A stretch of DNA of 64,000 nt, from assembly GCA_050248155.1 (NCBI GenBank), contig JBFWSW010000014.1, positions 21,541-85,540 of the forward strand, given 5' to 3'. Shown piece after piece: positions 33,442-41,400 of this stretch. A program made the position numbers and the translations under genes. The stretch comes from VFMC01 sp050248155. GTDB taxonomy: Bacteria; Actinomycetota; Acidimicrobiia; Acidimicrobiales; Ilumatobacteraceae. The notes under the pieces were generated by a model that did no database searches, had not been told where the DNA came from, and saw only the letters and a program-made list of their open reading frames with translations. The stretch's first letter is position 1. Every line of letters starts with the position of its first letter.

Positions 33442-33912
33442 TCAGTAGCCGGCGCCGAGCTTGGTGTGGTCCCAGCTCACCACCGACGAGACGTCGAACG
33501 CGACACCGAGCCGCTTGCGGGCCTGCGCCTCGATGAAGGGCAGCGCGGCGTCGCTGAGGGCCGCCTCGCCGTTGTAGCGCACCGCGACGGCCTTCCCGAT
33601 CTCGAGCACAGCCTCGTAGTCGTCGACGATGCGCCCCGTGCCGACGAGCTCGACGCCGCGCAGCTCGCTGTAGACGGCCCCGCCGCTCTCGACGAGACCC
33701 GACATCTTCGAGTTGCGGCGCAGGTTCTGGATCTTCTGACTCTTCGCGAAGGTCCAGAAGCAGATCACGTCGCCCACGAACGCGTACCACATCGCCACCA
33801 GGTGCGGATGTCCTGTCGGCCCGATCGTGGCCACGTTCAGGATCTGCTGCGAGTCGAGGTAGGCACGCACCTCGGCCTCGTCCATCGTGATCTCGGCGCG
33901 ACGGCTGGGCAT
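33442..33912 (-). CDS. pyridoxamine-5'-phosphate-oxidase-fold protein (flavin/F420 type)
   Basis: 156 aa from ATG 33912. Split-barrel pattern: VRAYLDSQQILNVATIGPTGHPHLVAMWYAF, then FWTFAKSQKIQNLRRNSKMSGLVE. Actinobacterial members use FMN or F420 to reduce or oxidise varied substrates. The tail SWDHTKLGAGY is common in this subgroup. No metabolic partner in the immediate surroundings. Confidence 0.87.
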   Translation of the reverse strand: MPSRRAEITMDEAEVRAYLDSQQILNVATIGPTGHPHLVAMWYAFVGDVICFWTFAKSQKIQNLRRNSKMSGLVESGGAVYSELRGVELVGTGRIVDDYEAVLEIGKAVAVRYNGEAALSDAALPFIEAQARKRLGVAFDVSSVVSWDHTKLGAGY

Positions 33913-33919
33913 GGGAGCG

Positions 33920-33925
33920 ACCCTA
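33920..33925 (-). promoter_or_regulatory. -10 hexamer of PPOX-fold gene
   Basis: TAGGGT on the minus strand, 7 bases before ATG 33912. Confidence 0.45.
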
Positions 33926-33930
33926 ATGGG

Positions 33931-34737
33931 TCACATGGGGCTGGGACGCAGCAACTCGTGGGCCATGCCGCACTCCGGCGCCAGGCCGGCCGTCACGTCT
34001 GCGTCCCCCAGCCCGGCCGGGCCGATCACGACCGACGCCAGTGCGACCGGCATCGGCTCGGCGGGCGCATCCCACGGCACGCGCACGTCCCCGACCCGCT
34101 CGAGCATCGCGTCAAAGAGTGGTCGCGGCAGCCGGCGACCGCGTCCCGTCACCAGCCACACCGGCACCTCACTGCAGTAGGCGACCGACGCTGCAGCACG
34201 GGACACGGCGGGAACGAGCACCTCGTCGCCCCCTGCTGCGAGCGCCTCGATGAGGACGAGGTCGGCGGCGACGGCGGCCGCGGCCACGCCCGTGGCCGGC
34301 ACGACCTCGGCCTCGATGTCGGCGCGCTGCAACCTCCGCACGAACGCCGACCCTTCGTCGTCGGCGTCGATCGCCAGCACACGCACGTCGCCGCGCCGCA
34401 TGACCGCGTCGCCGACGAGGTCCGGCCATCCGACCACGCACACGGTCGCATCGTCGGGCACGGCGTCGAAGAGGTGATCGGGTGTCGGATCGTTCTCGAT
34501 CTCGCCGGCCAGCTCGCTCGCCGCTCGGAAGGGGTCGGCAGACGTGAGCAGGGAAGAGCAGAACCACCAGAGCGGACCCGACGTCGGGTGTCGCTCGACG
34601 ATGCGCCGGCAGGCGATGACGAGTCCGGCCGGCTCGAACTGCAGACCGCGTATGGCGCCGGCGGTCTCGCGCACCAAGATCCGCTGATCGCCCCCCGACG
34701 CGCGGGCCACGTAGCGCAGGCGCTCGATGGGATGCAC
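33931..34737 (-). CDS. IF-2B-like (eIF2B-alpha/R15P isomerase-related) protein, degenerate
   Basis: 268 aa from GTG 34737. The second half resembles the IF-2B/ribose-1,5-bisphosphate isomerase fold: DLVLIEALAAGGDEVLVPAVSRAAASVAYCSEVPVWLVTG. That corresponds to the family's Asp-containing loop followed by the Asn-Lys-Ile-Gly-Thr region, but the NKIGT signature is missing. A catalytic sugar-phosphate role is therefore doubtful. GTG 34737 is chosen because it is 7 bases after a -10 hexamer; GTG 34740 and TTG 34746 are alternatives. Distant homology only. Confidence 0.6.
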   Translation of the reverse strand: MHPIERLRYVARASGGDQRILVRETAGAIRGLQFEPAGLVIACRRIVERHPTSGPLWWFCSSLLTSADPFRAASELAGEIENDPTPDHLFDAVPDDATVCVVGWPDLVGDAVMRRGDVRVLAIDADDEGSAFVRRLQRADIEAEVVPATGVAAAAVAADLVLIEALAAGGDEVLVPAVSRAAASVAYCSEVPVWLVTGRGRRLPRPLFDAMLERVGDVRVPWDAPAEPMPVALASVVIGPAGLGDADVTAGLAPECGMAHELLRPSPM

Positions 34738-34744
34738 CACCGCC

Positions 34745-34750
34745 AAGCTA
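34745..34750 (-). promoter_or_regulatory. -10 hexamer of IF-2B-like gene
   Basis: TAGCTT on the minus strand. GTG 34737 is 7 bases and GTG 34740 only 4 bases downstream, and the TTG at 34746 lies inside the hexamer. Confidence 0.45.
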
Positions 34751-34786
34751 GTGCCGGAAGCTTGGGTCGGCCCATCGCCTGCTTGC

Positions 34787-34792
34787 TACCTT
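34787..34792 (+). promoter_or_regulatory. -10 hexamer of thioredoxin-fold gene
   Basis: TACCTT, 7 bases before GTG 34800. The TTG at 34791 overlaps the hexamer and is thereby excluded as start. Confidence 0.45.
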
Positions 34793-34799
34793 GTCGCCC

Positions 34800-35291
34800 G
34801 TGGCTGTGAACCCCGCGCCGGACATCGTGCTCACCTCGATCGACGGCGAGGCGCGACCCCTCGAGGAGTGGCTCACGACCTTCCACCTCGCGAGCGTGGT
34901 GCTCGACCCGTTCACGAACGAGAGCTCGTGGATCCTGCCCACCGCCGCCCGGGTGCTCGAGACCTTCCGTGGTTCCGACGCGCGCGTCAACTTCGTCCTC
35001 ACGTGCTCACGCGCCGAGGCGCGCGACTTCCTCGGTCCGCTCGCCGACGACTTCCTCGTCTACTGCGACCCCGATCGCGTGCTGGTGAAGGGCCTGGGCC
35101 TCGCCCAGCTGCCCGCGTTCGTCTTCATTCGCACCGATGGCACCGTGCAGGCCGCGGCCGAGGGCTGGAACCCGGGCGAGTGGCGCTCCGTCGCCGACGT
35201 CATCGCCAAGGCGACGGCGTGGTCACGACCCAACCTGCCGGTCGCGAGCGACCCCGGGCCGTTCCACGGCACTCCGGCGCTGGCCGGCTGA
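34800..35291 (+). CDS. thioredoxin-fold protein without CxxC
   Basis: 163 aa from GTG 34800. PAPDIVLTSIDGEARPLEEWL resembles the entry to AhpC/TSA-like thioredoxin folds, and LPAFVFIRTDGTVQAAAEGWNPGEW is the cis-Pro strand and tail. The peroxidatic or CxxC cysteines are absent: the expected region reads DPFTNESSW, and only two isolated Cys occur (LTCSRAE, VYCDPDR). A non-redox structural or binding role is more likely. Divergent from the IF-2B-like gene; HrpB follows 36 bases later. Confidence 0.7.
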   Translation: MAVNPAPDIVLTSIDGEARPLEEWLTTFHLASVVLDPFTNESSWILPTAARVLETFRGSDARVNFVLTCSRAEARDFLGPLADDFLVYCDPDRVLVKGLGLAQLPAFVFIRTDGTVQAAAEGWNPGEWRSVADVIAKATAWSRPNLPVASDPGPFHGTPALAG

Positions 35292-35315
35292 CCGGCGCGC
35301 CGGACGCACGGCACC

Positions 35316-35321
35316 TATCCT
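35316..35321 (+). promoter_or_regulatory. -10 hexamer of hrpB
   Basis: TATCCT, 6 bases before GTG 35328. Confidence 0.5.
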
Positions 35322-35327
35322 CGCCCG

Positions 35328-37838
35328 GTGCCCGGCCCGATCCCCGACCAGGTCGCCGACCTGCCGATCGTCGACGTCCTCGACGAGTTGGGCCGCGTGC
35401 TGCACGACCGCCACAGCGCGGTCGTGGTGGCACCTCCGGGCGCCGGCAAGACCACCGTCGTGCCCCTGTGGATGCTGGCGCAACCATGGCTGAGCGGGCA
35501 GCGAATCGTCGTCCTCGAACCACGCCGACTCGCCACCCGGGCGGCGGCGCAGCGCATGTCGGGGCTCCTCGGCGAACCCGTCGGCGGCGTCGTCGGCTAC
35601 CAGACCCGCGACGAGCGCAGGATCAGCCGCAGCACGCGCATCGAGGTCGTCACCGAGGGCGTGCTCACGCGCAGGCTGCAGCACGACCCCGAACTGCCGG
35701 GCGTCGGCGTCGTGGTCTTCGACGAGGTCCACGAGCGCAACCTGCCCACCGACCTCGGTCTCGCGCTGGCGCTCGACGCGCGCCGGGTGCTGCGCCCCGA
35801 CCTGCGCGTGCTGGCGATGTCGGCCACACCCGAGACCGGCCCGCTCATCGCGCTCCTCGGTGATGGAATCGGACCGGCGCCGGTCGTGTCGAGCGACGGG
35901 AGGCAGCATCCCGTCGACATCCGGTCGCTCCCGGTCCCGAAGGGCACGCGCATCGAGCAGGCGGTGGCCGACGCGGTGGTGCTCGCAGCTCGGGACGAGA
36001 CGGGTGACGTCCTCGTGTTCCTGCCCGGCATCGGCGAGATCCGCCGGGTGGAGTCCTTGCTCACCGACCGCCTCCCCGGTCATGTCGACGTGCGGTTGCT
36101 CGCTGGCGCCCTTCCCACCGGCGAGCAAGATCTCGCACTGCAGCCCTCGCCCGCCGGTCGTCGCCGGATCGTGCTCAGCACCGACATCGCCGAGTCCTCG
36201 CTCACCGTGAACGGTGTGCGGGTCGTGATCGACGCGGGGCTGGCGCGGGTGCCGCGCTTCGACGTTCGAACCGGGATGACCCGGTTGGCGACGGTCACGA
36301 CGAGTCGCGCGTCGGCCGATCAGCGAGCCGGTCGCGCCGGCCGCACCGAGCCCGGTGTCTGCTACCGCCTCTGGGGCAAGCTCGAACAGAGCACCCGGCT
36401 CGCCCACCTGCCGGCCGAGATCACGCAGGTCGACCTCGCCGGGCTGGCCCTCGAGCTGGCCGCCTGGCGTGCCGATCCGGACACCCTGCCGTTCCTCGAC
36501 CGACCGCCGGCGAGGGCGATGCAGGCAGCCCATCAACTCCTCCGGCTCCTCGACGCGATCGACGAGTCCGGCGCGATCACCGAGCTCGGTCGAGCGATGC
36601 TCGAGCTGCCGATGCACCCTCGCCTCGGTCGCATGGTGGCTGCTGCCCGGCCCGGTGATCAGCCCCTCGCGTGCGTCGTCGCCGCGATCGTCGACGAGCG
36701 CGACGTGCTGCGCGGCCGGACCGACGAACTGCCGAGCGACATCGTCGTCCGGGTCGAGGTCGTCGCGGGACAGCGACACGACGAGCGCGCCGATCGACGA
36801 GCCGTCGAGCGGCTACGTGACCGAGCGCTTGACGTCGCTCGTCGAGCCGGGGTGCGCCTCGTGCTGTCCGACATCGACGCCGCCAGAGCCGGCACCGTGC
36901 TCGCGCTCGCCTACCCCGACCGGATCGGGACGCGCCGGAGCCAGGTCGGGCAGTTCCAGCTGCGCACGGGCACCGGCGCGTGGGTGTCGAAGAGCGATCC
37001 CCTCGCCCGTGAGCAGTTCGTCGTCGCCGCCGACCTCGACGGTAATCGCACCAGCTCGCGCATCCGCCTGGGGGCGGGCCTCGATGCCGTCGAGCTCGAG
37101 CACGCGCTCGCGGGCGACATCGAGCGCCGCGACAGCCTGGTGTGGGACAAGCAGCGCAACGACCTCGTCCACCGCACCGAGACGCGACTCGGGAACATGA
37201 CCGTCAGCGACACCAGCCGCGCACCGTCGCCGGGCGATGCGACGGTGGCGGCTCTCGTCGAACGGGTTCGCGTGACACGTCTCGGCGCGCTCGACATGTC
37301 GCTCGCCGAGGGTCTCCGCGCCCGTGTCGCCTTCCTCGCCGCTCATCATCCCGAGGAGCCGTGGCCCGACTTCGGCGACGCACGGCTGATCCACACGCTC
37401 GACGAGTGGCTCGCGCCCTACCTGGTGCACGCCACCGGGCGCAGCGACCTCGAGCGTCTCGACGTCGCCATGCTCCTGTCCAACCAACTCAGCTGGGACC
37501 AGCAGAGCGAGCTGGCCGAGCGTGCTCCGGCGGCACTCGACACCCCGGCCGGGCGCCGGGTGGCCATCGACTACCGGCGAGCCGTCCCGACCGCCTCGGT
37601 GCGAGTGCAGGATCTGTTCGGAACCGCCGTCCACCCCACGGTCGATCGTGGGGCGGTGCCGATCGCCCTCGAGCTGCTGTCACCGGCCGACCGTCCGATC
37701 CAGGTCACGAGCGACCTGCCCGGCTTCTGGTCGGGCTCGTGGAGCGCAGTGCGCAAGGACATGGCGGGGCGCTACCCCAAGCACCAGTGGCCGAGCGACC
37801 CTTCCGTGGCACCGCCCAGGCGGCTGAAGGAACGCTGA
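35328..37838 (+). CDS. hrpB: ATP-dependent helicase HrpB (DEAH family)
   Basis: 836 aa from GTG 35328, the usual HrpB length. Walker A is APPGAGKTT, the DEAH box appears as FDEVHERN, motif III is AMSATPE, and motif VI is ADQRAGRAGRTEPG. The C-terminal HrpB domain (GRYPKHQWPSDP at the end) is complete. HrpB is an RNA/DNA helicase of uncertain role in bacteria, with likely links to RNA handling. It is transcribed alone; the epimerase begins 26 bases later with its own -10. Confidence 0.95.
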   Translation: MPGPIPDQVADLPIVDVLDELGRVLHDRHSAVVVAPPGAGKTTVVPLWMLAQPWLSGQRIVVLEPRRLATRAAAQRMSGLLGEPVGGVVGYQTRDERRISRSTRIEVVTEGVLTRRLQHDPELPGVGVVVFDEVHERNLPTDLGLALALDARRVLRPDLRVLAMSATPETGPLIALLGDGIGPAPVVSSDGRQHPVDIRSLPVPKGTRIEQAVADAVVLAARDETGDVLVFLPGIGEIRRVESLLTDRLPGHVDVRLLAGALPTGEQDLALQPSPAGRRRIVLSTDIAESSLTVNGVRVVIDAGLARVPRFDVRTGMTRLATVTTSRASADQRAGRAGRTEPGVCYRLWGKLEQSTRLAHLPAEITQVDLAGLALELAAWRADPDTLPFLDRPPARAMQAAHQLLRLLDAIDESGAITELGRAMLELPMHPRLGRMVAAARPGDQPLACVVAAIVDERDVLRGRTDELPSDIVVRVEVVAGQRHDERADRRAVERLRDRALDVARRAGVRLVLSDIDAARAGTVLALAYPDRIGTRRSQVGQFQLRTGTGAWVSKSDPLAREQFVVAADLDGNRTSSRIRLGAGLDAVELEHALAGDIERRDSLVWDKQRNDLVHRTETRLGNMTVSDTSRAPSPGDATVAALVERVRVTRLGALDMSLAEGLRARVAFLAAHHPEEPWPDFGDARLIHTLDEWLAPYLVHATGRSDLERLDVAMLLSNQLSWDQQSELAERAPAALDTPAGRRVAIDYRRAVPTASVRVQDLFGTAVHPTVDRGAVPIALELLSPADRPIQVTSDLPGFWSGSWSAVRKDMAGRYPKHQWPSDPSVAPPRRLKER

Positions 37839-37850
37839 GAGCGCCGCGCC

Positions 37851-37856
37851 TACGAT
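37851..37856 (+). promoter_or_regulatory. -10 hexamer of polysaccharide gene cluster
   Basis: TACGAT, 8 bases before GTG 37865. It probably drives the five overlapping genes to 42749. Confidence 0.5.
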
Positions 37857-37864
37857 CTTCGGCC

Positions 37865-38863
37865 GTGCCCCCGACCGAACCCCCATCTGCCCACGCGTTC
37901 GCGGGACGCACGTGCGTGGTCACCGGTGGCCTGGGCTTCATCGGTTCGAACGTGGCGCACCGGCTGGTGCAGGCAGGCGCGACGGTCCGCGTCATCGACG
38001 CACTGGTGCCCGAACACGGCGGCGATGTGCGCAACGTCGACGGTCTCGACCTCGACGTGGTGGTGGCACCGATCGGCGACGAGCGCACGGCACCCGCGAT
38101 GCGCGCCGCCGACTTCGTGTTCAACCTCGCGGGACAGGTGAGCCACACGGCGTCGATGCGTGATCCGGCTGCCGATCTGCACTGGAACGCGGTCACGCAC
38201 GCGCGGCTGCTCGAGCTGGCGCGAGCGGAGTGCCCTCGCGCCCGCATCGTGCACACGAGCACGCGCCAGGTGTACGGACGCGCGCTCCGAGCGCCGGTCG
38301 ACGAGGCGCACCCCACGCATCCCGTCGACGTCAACGGCGCGTCGAAGTTGGCCGGCGAGCAACTGCACCTCGTGTACGCACAGGCCTACGGGATGCCGAT
38401 CACGTCGCTCCGGCTCACGAACGTGTACGGGCCACGCCAGCGGCTGTCGAGCAACGACCTCGGCTTCCTGCCGGTCTTCATCCGCATGGCCCTGCGCGGC
38501 GAGACGATCGAGCTCTTCGGTGACGGCTCGCAGCGGCGCGACTGCCTGTTCATCGACGACGTCGTCGACGCGGTCCTCGCCGCGACCGACGAGCGGGTGA
38601 TCGGTCGAGTGCTCAACGTCGGCAACGACCTCGACCACTCGCTGGCCGACATCGCGCGGGTGATCATCGAAGCCACAGGAGGTGCGAGCGAGGTGCGCTG
38701 CCGGGAGTGGCCGGCCGAGAACCGGCGGATCGACATCGGCTCGTTCCGCTCGGACAACCGAGCGATCGCAGCTGCGATCGGCTGGCATCCCGTCACGTCG
38801 CTCGATGACGGCATGCGCCGAACCGCCGACTTCTATCGTGCACATCCGTGGTACCTGTCGTAG
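37865..38863 (+). CDS. NAD-dependent sugar epimerase/dehydratase, catalytic Tyr replaced by Asn
   Basis: 332 aa from GTG 37865. Extended SDR fold: NAD-binding GGLGFIG at residues 21-27, TSTRQVYGR, TNVYGPRQ, and RDCLFIDDVVDAVLAA. The usual Tyr-x3-Lys is Asn157-Gly-Ala-Ser-Lys161 here (DVNGASKLAGEQ). I recall Asn at this position in some NDP-sugar epimerase/dehydratase relatives, so the protein may use altered chemistry rather than be dead. First gene of a cell-surface sugar cluster; the DegT gene overlaps its end by 16 bases. Confidence 0.9.
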   Translation: MPPTEPPSAHAFAGRTCVVTGGLGFIGSNVAHRLVQAGATVRVIDALVPEHGGDVRNVDGLDLDVVVAPIGDERTAPAMRAADFVFNLAGQVSHTASMRDPAADLHWNAVTHARLLELARAECPRARIVHTSTRQVYGRALRAPVDEAHPTHPVDVNGASKLAGEQLHLVYAQAYGMPITSLRLTNVYGPRQRLSSNDLGFLPVFIRMALRGETIELFGDGSQRRDCLFIDDVVDAVLAATDERVIGRVLNVGNDLDHSLADIARVIIEATGGASEVRCREWPAENRRIDIGSFRSDNRAIAAAIGWHPVTSLDDGMRRTADFYRAHPWYLS

Positions 38864-39894
38864 ACCTCGCCCGCCGAGGACGAGCGCTCTCCGGTGACCT
38901 CGCCGCGATCGCATCGCGCGTCGCGTCCCGGGGGACGTACCTGCTCGGACCCGAGACCGCCGCGTTCGAGGCCGACCTCGCGGCATGGGCGGGGGCCGGC
39001 CATGCGATCGCCGTCGCGTCGGGGGCGTCGGCGCTGCAGCTCGCGCTCGCCGCGGTCGGCGTCCGAGCCGGGGACGAGGTCGTCGTCCCGGCGTTCACAG
39101 CGGTTCCCACCGCCTCGGCGGTCGCCGCGCTCGGTGCCGTGCCGGTGATGGTCGACGTCGACGACGACACCGCGACGCTCGACCCCGCCCTCGTCGAACG
39201 GGCACGCACCGAGCGCACGCGAGCGGTGGTGGTCGTCCACCTGTACGGCCGTCCCGCGGCGATCCCCGACACGGACCTGCCGGTCGTCGAGGACGCCGCC
39301 CAGGCGCACGGCGCGATCCGCGACCACACCCGATCCGCCGCTGTCGCCTACAGCTTCTATCCGACCAAGAACCTCGGCGGTGTCGGCGATGGTGGCGCAG
39401 TCGTCACAGCCGACGCGGACATCGCGGCGAGCGTGCGCCACGCGCGCGTCCACGGGATGACCGAGCAGTACGTCCACACGACGGTGTCGCAGAACTTCCG
39501 GATGTCCGAGATCGAGGCCGGTTGGCTCCGGCTCGGGCTCGAGGGCCTCGAGGCAGTGACGGCACGCCGTCGCGCCATCGCGGCGCGCTATCGCACTGCC
39601 GCTCCCTCGCTCCGGTGGCACGCGGACCATCCCGATCACGTGCACCACCTGTCCGTGGTTCGCGCCCCCGACCGGCCGGCCTTTCGCGACGCGCTGGCGT
39701 CGCGCGGCGTGGCCACCGCAGTGCACTACCCGCGCGCTCTGACCCAGCAGCCGGCCTACGCGCACTTCACGCGTGATGCGTGTCCGATCGCCGAAGCATG
39801 GGCCGGAGAGTGCGTCACCGTGCCCTGCTTCCCCGAGTTGACCGACGACGAGATCGACACCGTCGCGCTCGCACTGGCCGAGGTGCAGCCGTGA
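38848..39894 (+). CDS. DegT/DnrJ/EryC1/StrS-family sugar aminotransferase
   Basis: 348 aa from GTG 38848. PLP Lys174 is in FYPTKNLGGVGDGG, SGASALQLALAAVG holds the phosphate, and VVEDAAQAHGA has the PLP-facing Asp. It transfers an amino group to a keto-sugar nucleotide; with the upstream epimerase/dehydratase this makes an aminosugar donor. The start lies inside the epimerase 3' end; a later start is not supported by conserved residues. Its end overlaps the GT2 gene (GTGA). Confidence 0.92.
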   Translation: MVPVVDLARRGRALSGDLAAIASRVASRGTYLLGPETAAFEADLAAWAGAGHAIAVASGASALQLALAAVGVRAGDEVVVPAFTAVPTASAVAALGAVPVMVDVDDDTATLDPALVERARTERTRAVVVVHLYGRPAAIPDTDLPVVEDAAQAHGAIRDHTRSAAVAYSFYPTKNLGGVGDGGAVVTADADIAASVRHARVHGMTEQYVHTTVSQNFRMSEIEAGWLRLGLEGLEAVTARRRAIAARYRTAAPSLRWHADHPDHVHHLSVVRAPDRPAFRDALASRGVATAVHYPRALTQQPAYAHFTRDACPIAEAWAGECVTVPCFPELTDDEIDTVALALAEVQP

Positions 39895-40613
39895 CCTCGA
39901 CCGGTCCTGTCACGAACCTGTCGGCGATGTTCCCGTGCTACAACGACGCGGCGACGATCGGCGGATTGGTCGACGACGTCCACGGGGCGCTGTGCCCGAT
40001 CGTGTCCGAGCTCGAGGTGATCGTCGTGAACGACGGCTCGAGCGACGGCTCACGCGAACTGCTGGACGAGATGACCACCAGCAGGCCCTGGCTGCGGGTG
40101 ATCCACCACGAGGTCAACCGTGGGTACGGTGGCGCGCTCATCAGCGGTTTCGAGGCAGCGCGCCACGACTGGATCTTCTACACCGACGGCGACGCGCAGT
40201 ACGACGCGAAGGAGGCAGCGTTGCTCGTCCCGCTCGCCGTCGATGGCGTGGACATCGTGCAGGGCTACAAGATCGGGCGTGGCGACCCGCTCCACCGCAA
40301 GGTGATCGGGCGGTGCTACCACCACGTCGTCAAGCGTCTCTTCTCGCTCCCGGTGCGCGACACCGACTGCGACTTCCGGCTGTTCCGCCGCCAGCTCATC
40401 GTCGACCGCCCGCTCTCGTCGTCGAGTGGGGTGATCTGCGTCGAGATGATGCGCAACTTCTCGCGGGCAGGCGCACGCTTCGTCGAGACGCCGGTGCACC
40501 ACTACTTCCGTCCGTACGGCCGCTCGCAGTTCTTCCGGCTCCCGGCGATCCTGCGCAGCGCGCGACAACTGCTCGAGCTCTGGTACCGGATGGTGGTGCG
40601 CCGTGCGCGATGA
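39891..40613 (+). CDS. glycosyltransferase family 2 (dolichol-phosphate-mannose-synthase-like)
   Basis: 240 aa from GTG 39891, overlapping the DegT stop by four bases. GT-A motifs: MFPCYNDAATIGGLV, VVNDGSSDGSREL and the DxD-bearing YTDGDAQYD. VKRLFSLPVRDTDCDFRLFRR matches the DPM1-like GT2 subgroup, which loads sugars onto polyprenyl phosphate. A C-terminal basic helix may touch the membrane. The methyltransferase start lies inside its last codons. Confidence 0.9.
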   Translation: MTSTGPVTNLSAMFPCYNDAATIGGLVDDVHGALCPIVSELEVIVVNDGSSDGSRELLDEMTTSRPWLRVIHHEVNRGYGGALISGFEAARHDWIFYTDGDAQYDAKEAALLVPLAVDGVDIVQGYKIGRGDPLHRKVIGRCYHHVVKRLFSLPVRDTDCDFRLFRRQLIVDRPLSSSSGVICVEMMRNFSRAGARFVETPVHHYFRPYGRSQFFRLPAILRSARQLLELWYRMVVRRAR

Positions 40614-41400
40614 GGACTTCGAGCACCTCCACCATCTCGAGGACACCTATTGGTGGTTCGTCGGCATGCGTGACGTGCAGGCCGCGCTGCTCGACCCGGT
40701 CGTCGAATCAGCGCGGGCCGCGTTGCGCTTGCCGCACAGCCGGGTGGTGCTCGACCTCGGGTGTGGCACCGGCGCCAACCTCTCGTGGCTCCGCCGCTAC
40801 ACGGCTGGCGCGCCGGCCGGCGGTCTCGACGTCGTGGAGCAGGCACTGCAGTTCTGCCGATCGCGCGACGAGCACCAGGTCGTCCTGGCGTCGGCGACCG
40901 ATCTGCCCTACGCGAGCGGGTCCTGCGACGTCGCCGGCAGCTTCGACGTGCTGGTGCAGATCCCGGGCGACGACGGACCGGTGCACGCGATGGCCGAGAT
41001 GTTCCGAGTGCTCCGTCCCGGTGGCGTCGCCTTCGTGCGCTGCGCGGCCTACGGATGGATGCGCAGCGCCCATGACGAGGCCCTCCACACGCAGCGCCGC
41101 TACACGCGGCACGAGCTGGCGGCGCTCGCGGTCGAGGCCGGCTTCGACGTCGTGCGGAGCACCTACGCGAACACGCTGCTGTTCCCGATCGCTGCGCTGC
41201 GCCGGCTGGTGCTGATGCGTGTCCGATTGACGGAGGCGACGTCGGACGTGCGCCCCATGCCCAAGCGCCTGCAGTGGGCGAACCGCCTGCTCGTCGGCGC
41301 GCTGCGGCTCGAGGCTCGGGTGCTCGGTCGGCCTCGTGCTCGCCTCCCATTCGGCCTCTCGGCCATCATCGTCGTCCGCAAGCCCGTGAGCGGCGTGTGA
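40603..41400 (+). CDS. SAM-dependent methyltransferase of sugar cluster
   Basis: 265 aa from GTG 40603. An N-terminal segment HHLEDTYWWFVGMRD, often seen in cluster-linked methyltransferases, precedes motif I VLDLGCGTGANLSWL. The product probably methylates the glycan or its donor. Residues 190-250 are basic and partly hydrophobic and could bind membrane. It overlaps the GT2 gene by 11 bases and the next gene by four (GTGA). Confidence 0.87.
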   Translation: MRDEDFEHLHHLEDTYWWFVGMRDVQAALLDPVVESARAALRLPHSRVVLDLGCGTGANLSWLRRYTAGAPAGGLDVVEQALQFCRSRDEHQVVLASATDLPYASGSCDVAGSFDVLVQIPGDDGPVHAMAEMFRVLRPGGVAFVRCAAYGWMRSAHDEALHTQRRYTRHELAALAVEAGFDVVRSTYANTLLFPIAALRRLVLMRVRLTEATSDVRPMPKRLQWANRLLVGALRLEARVLGRPRARLPFGLSAIIVVRKPVSGV

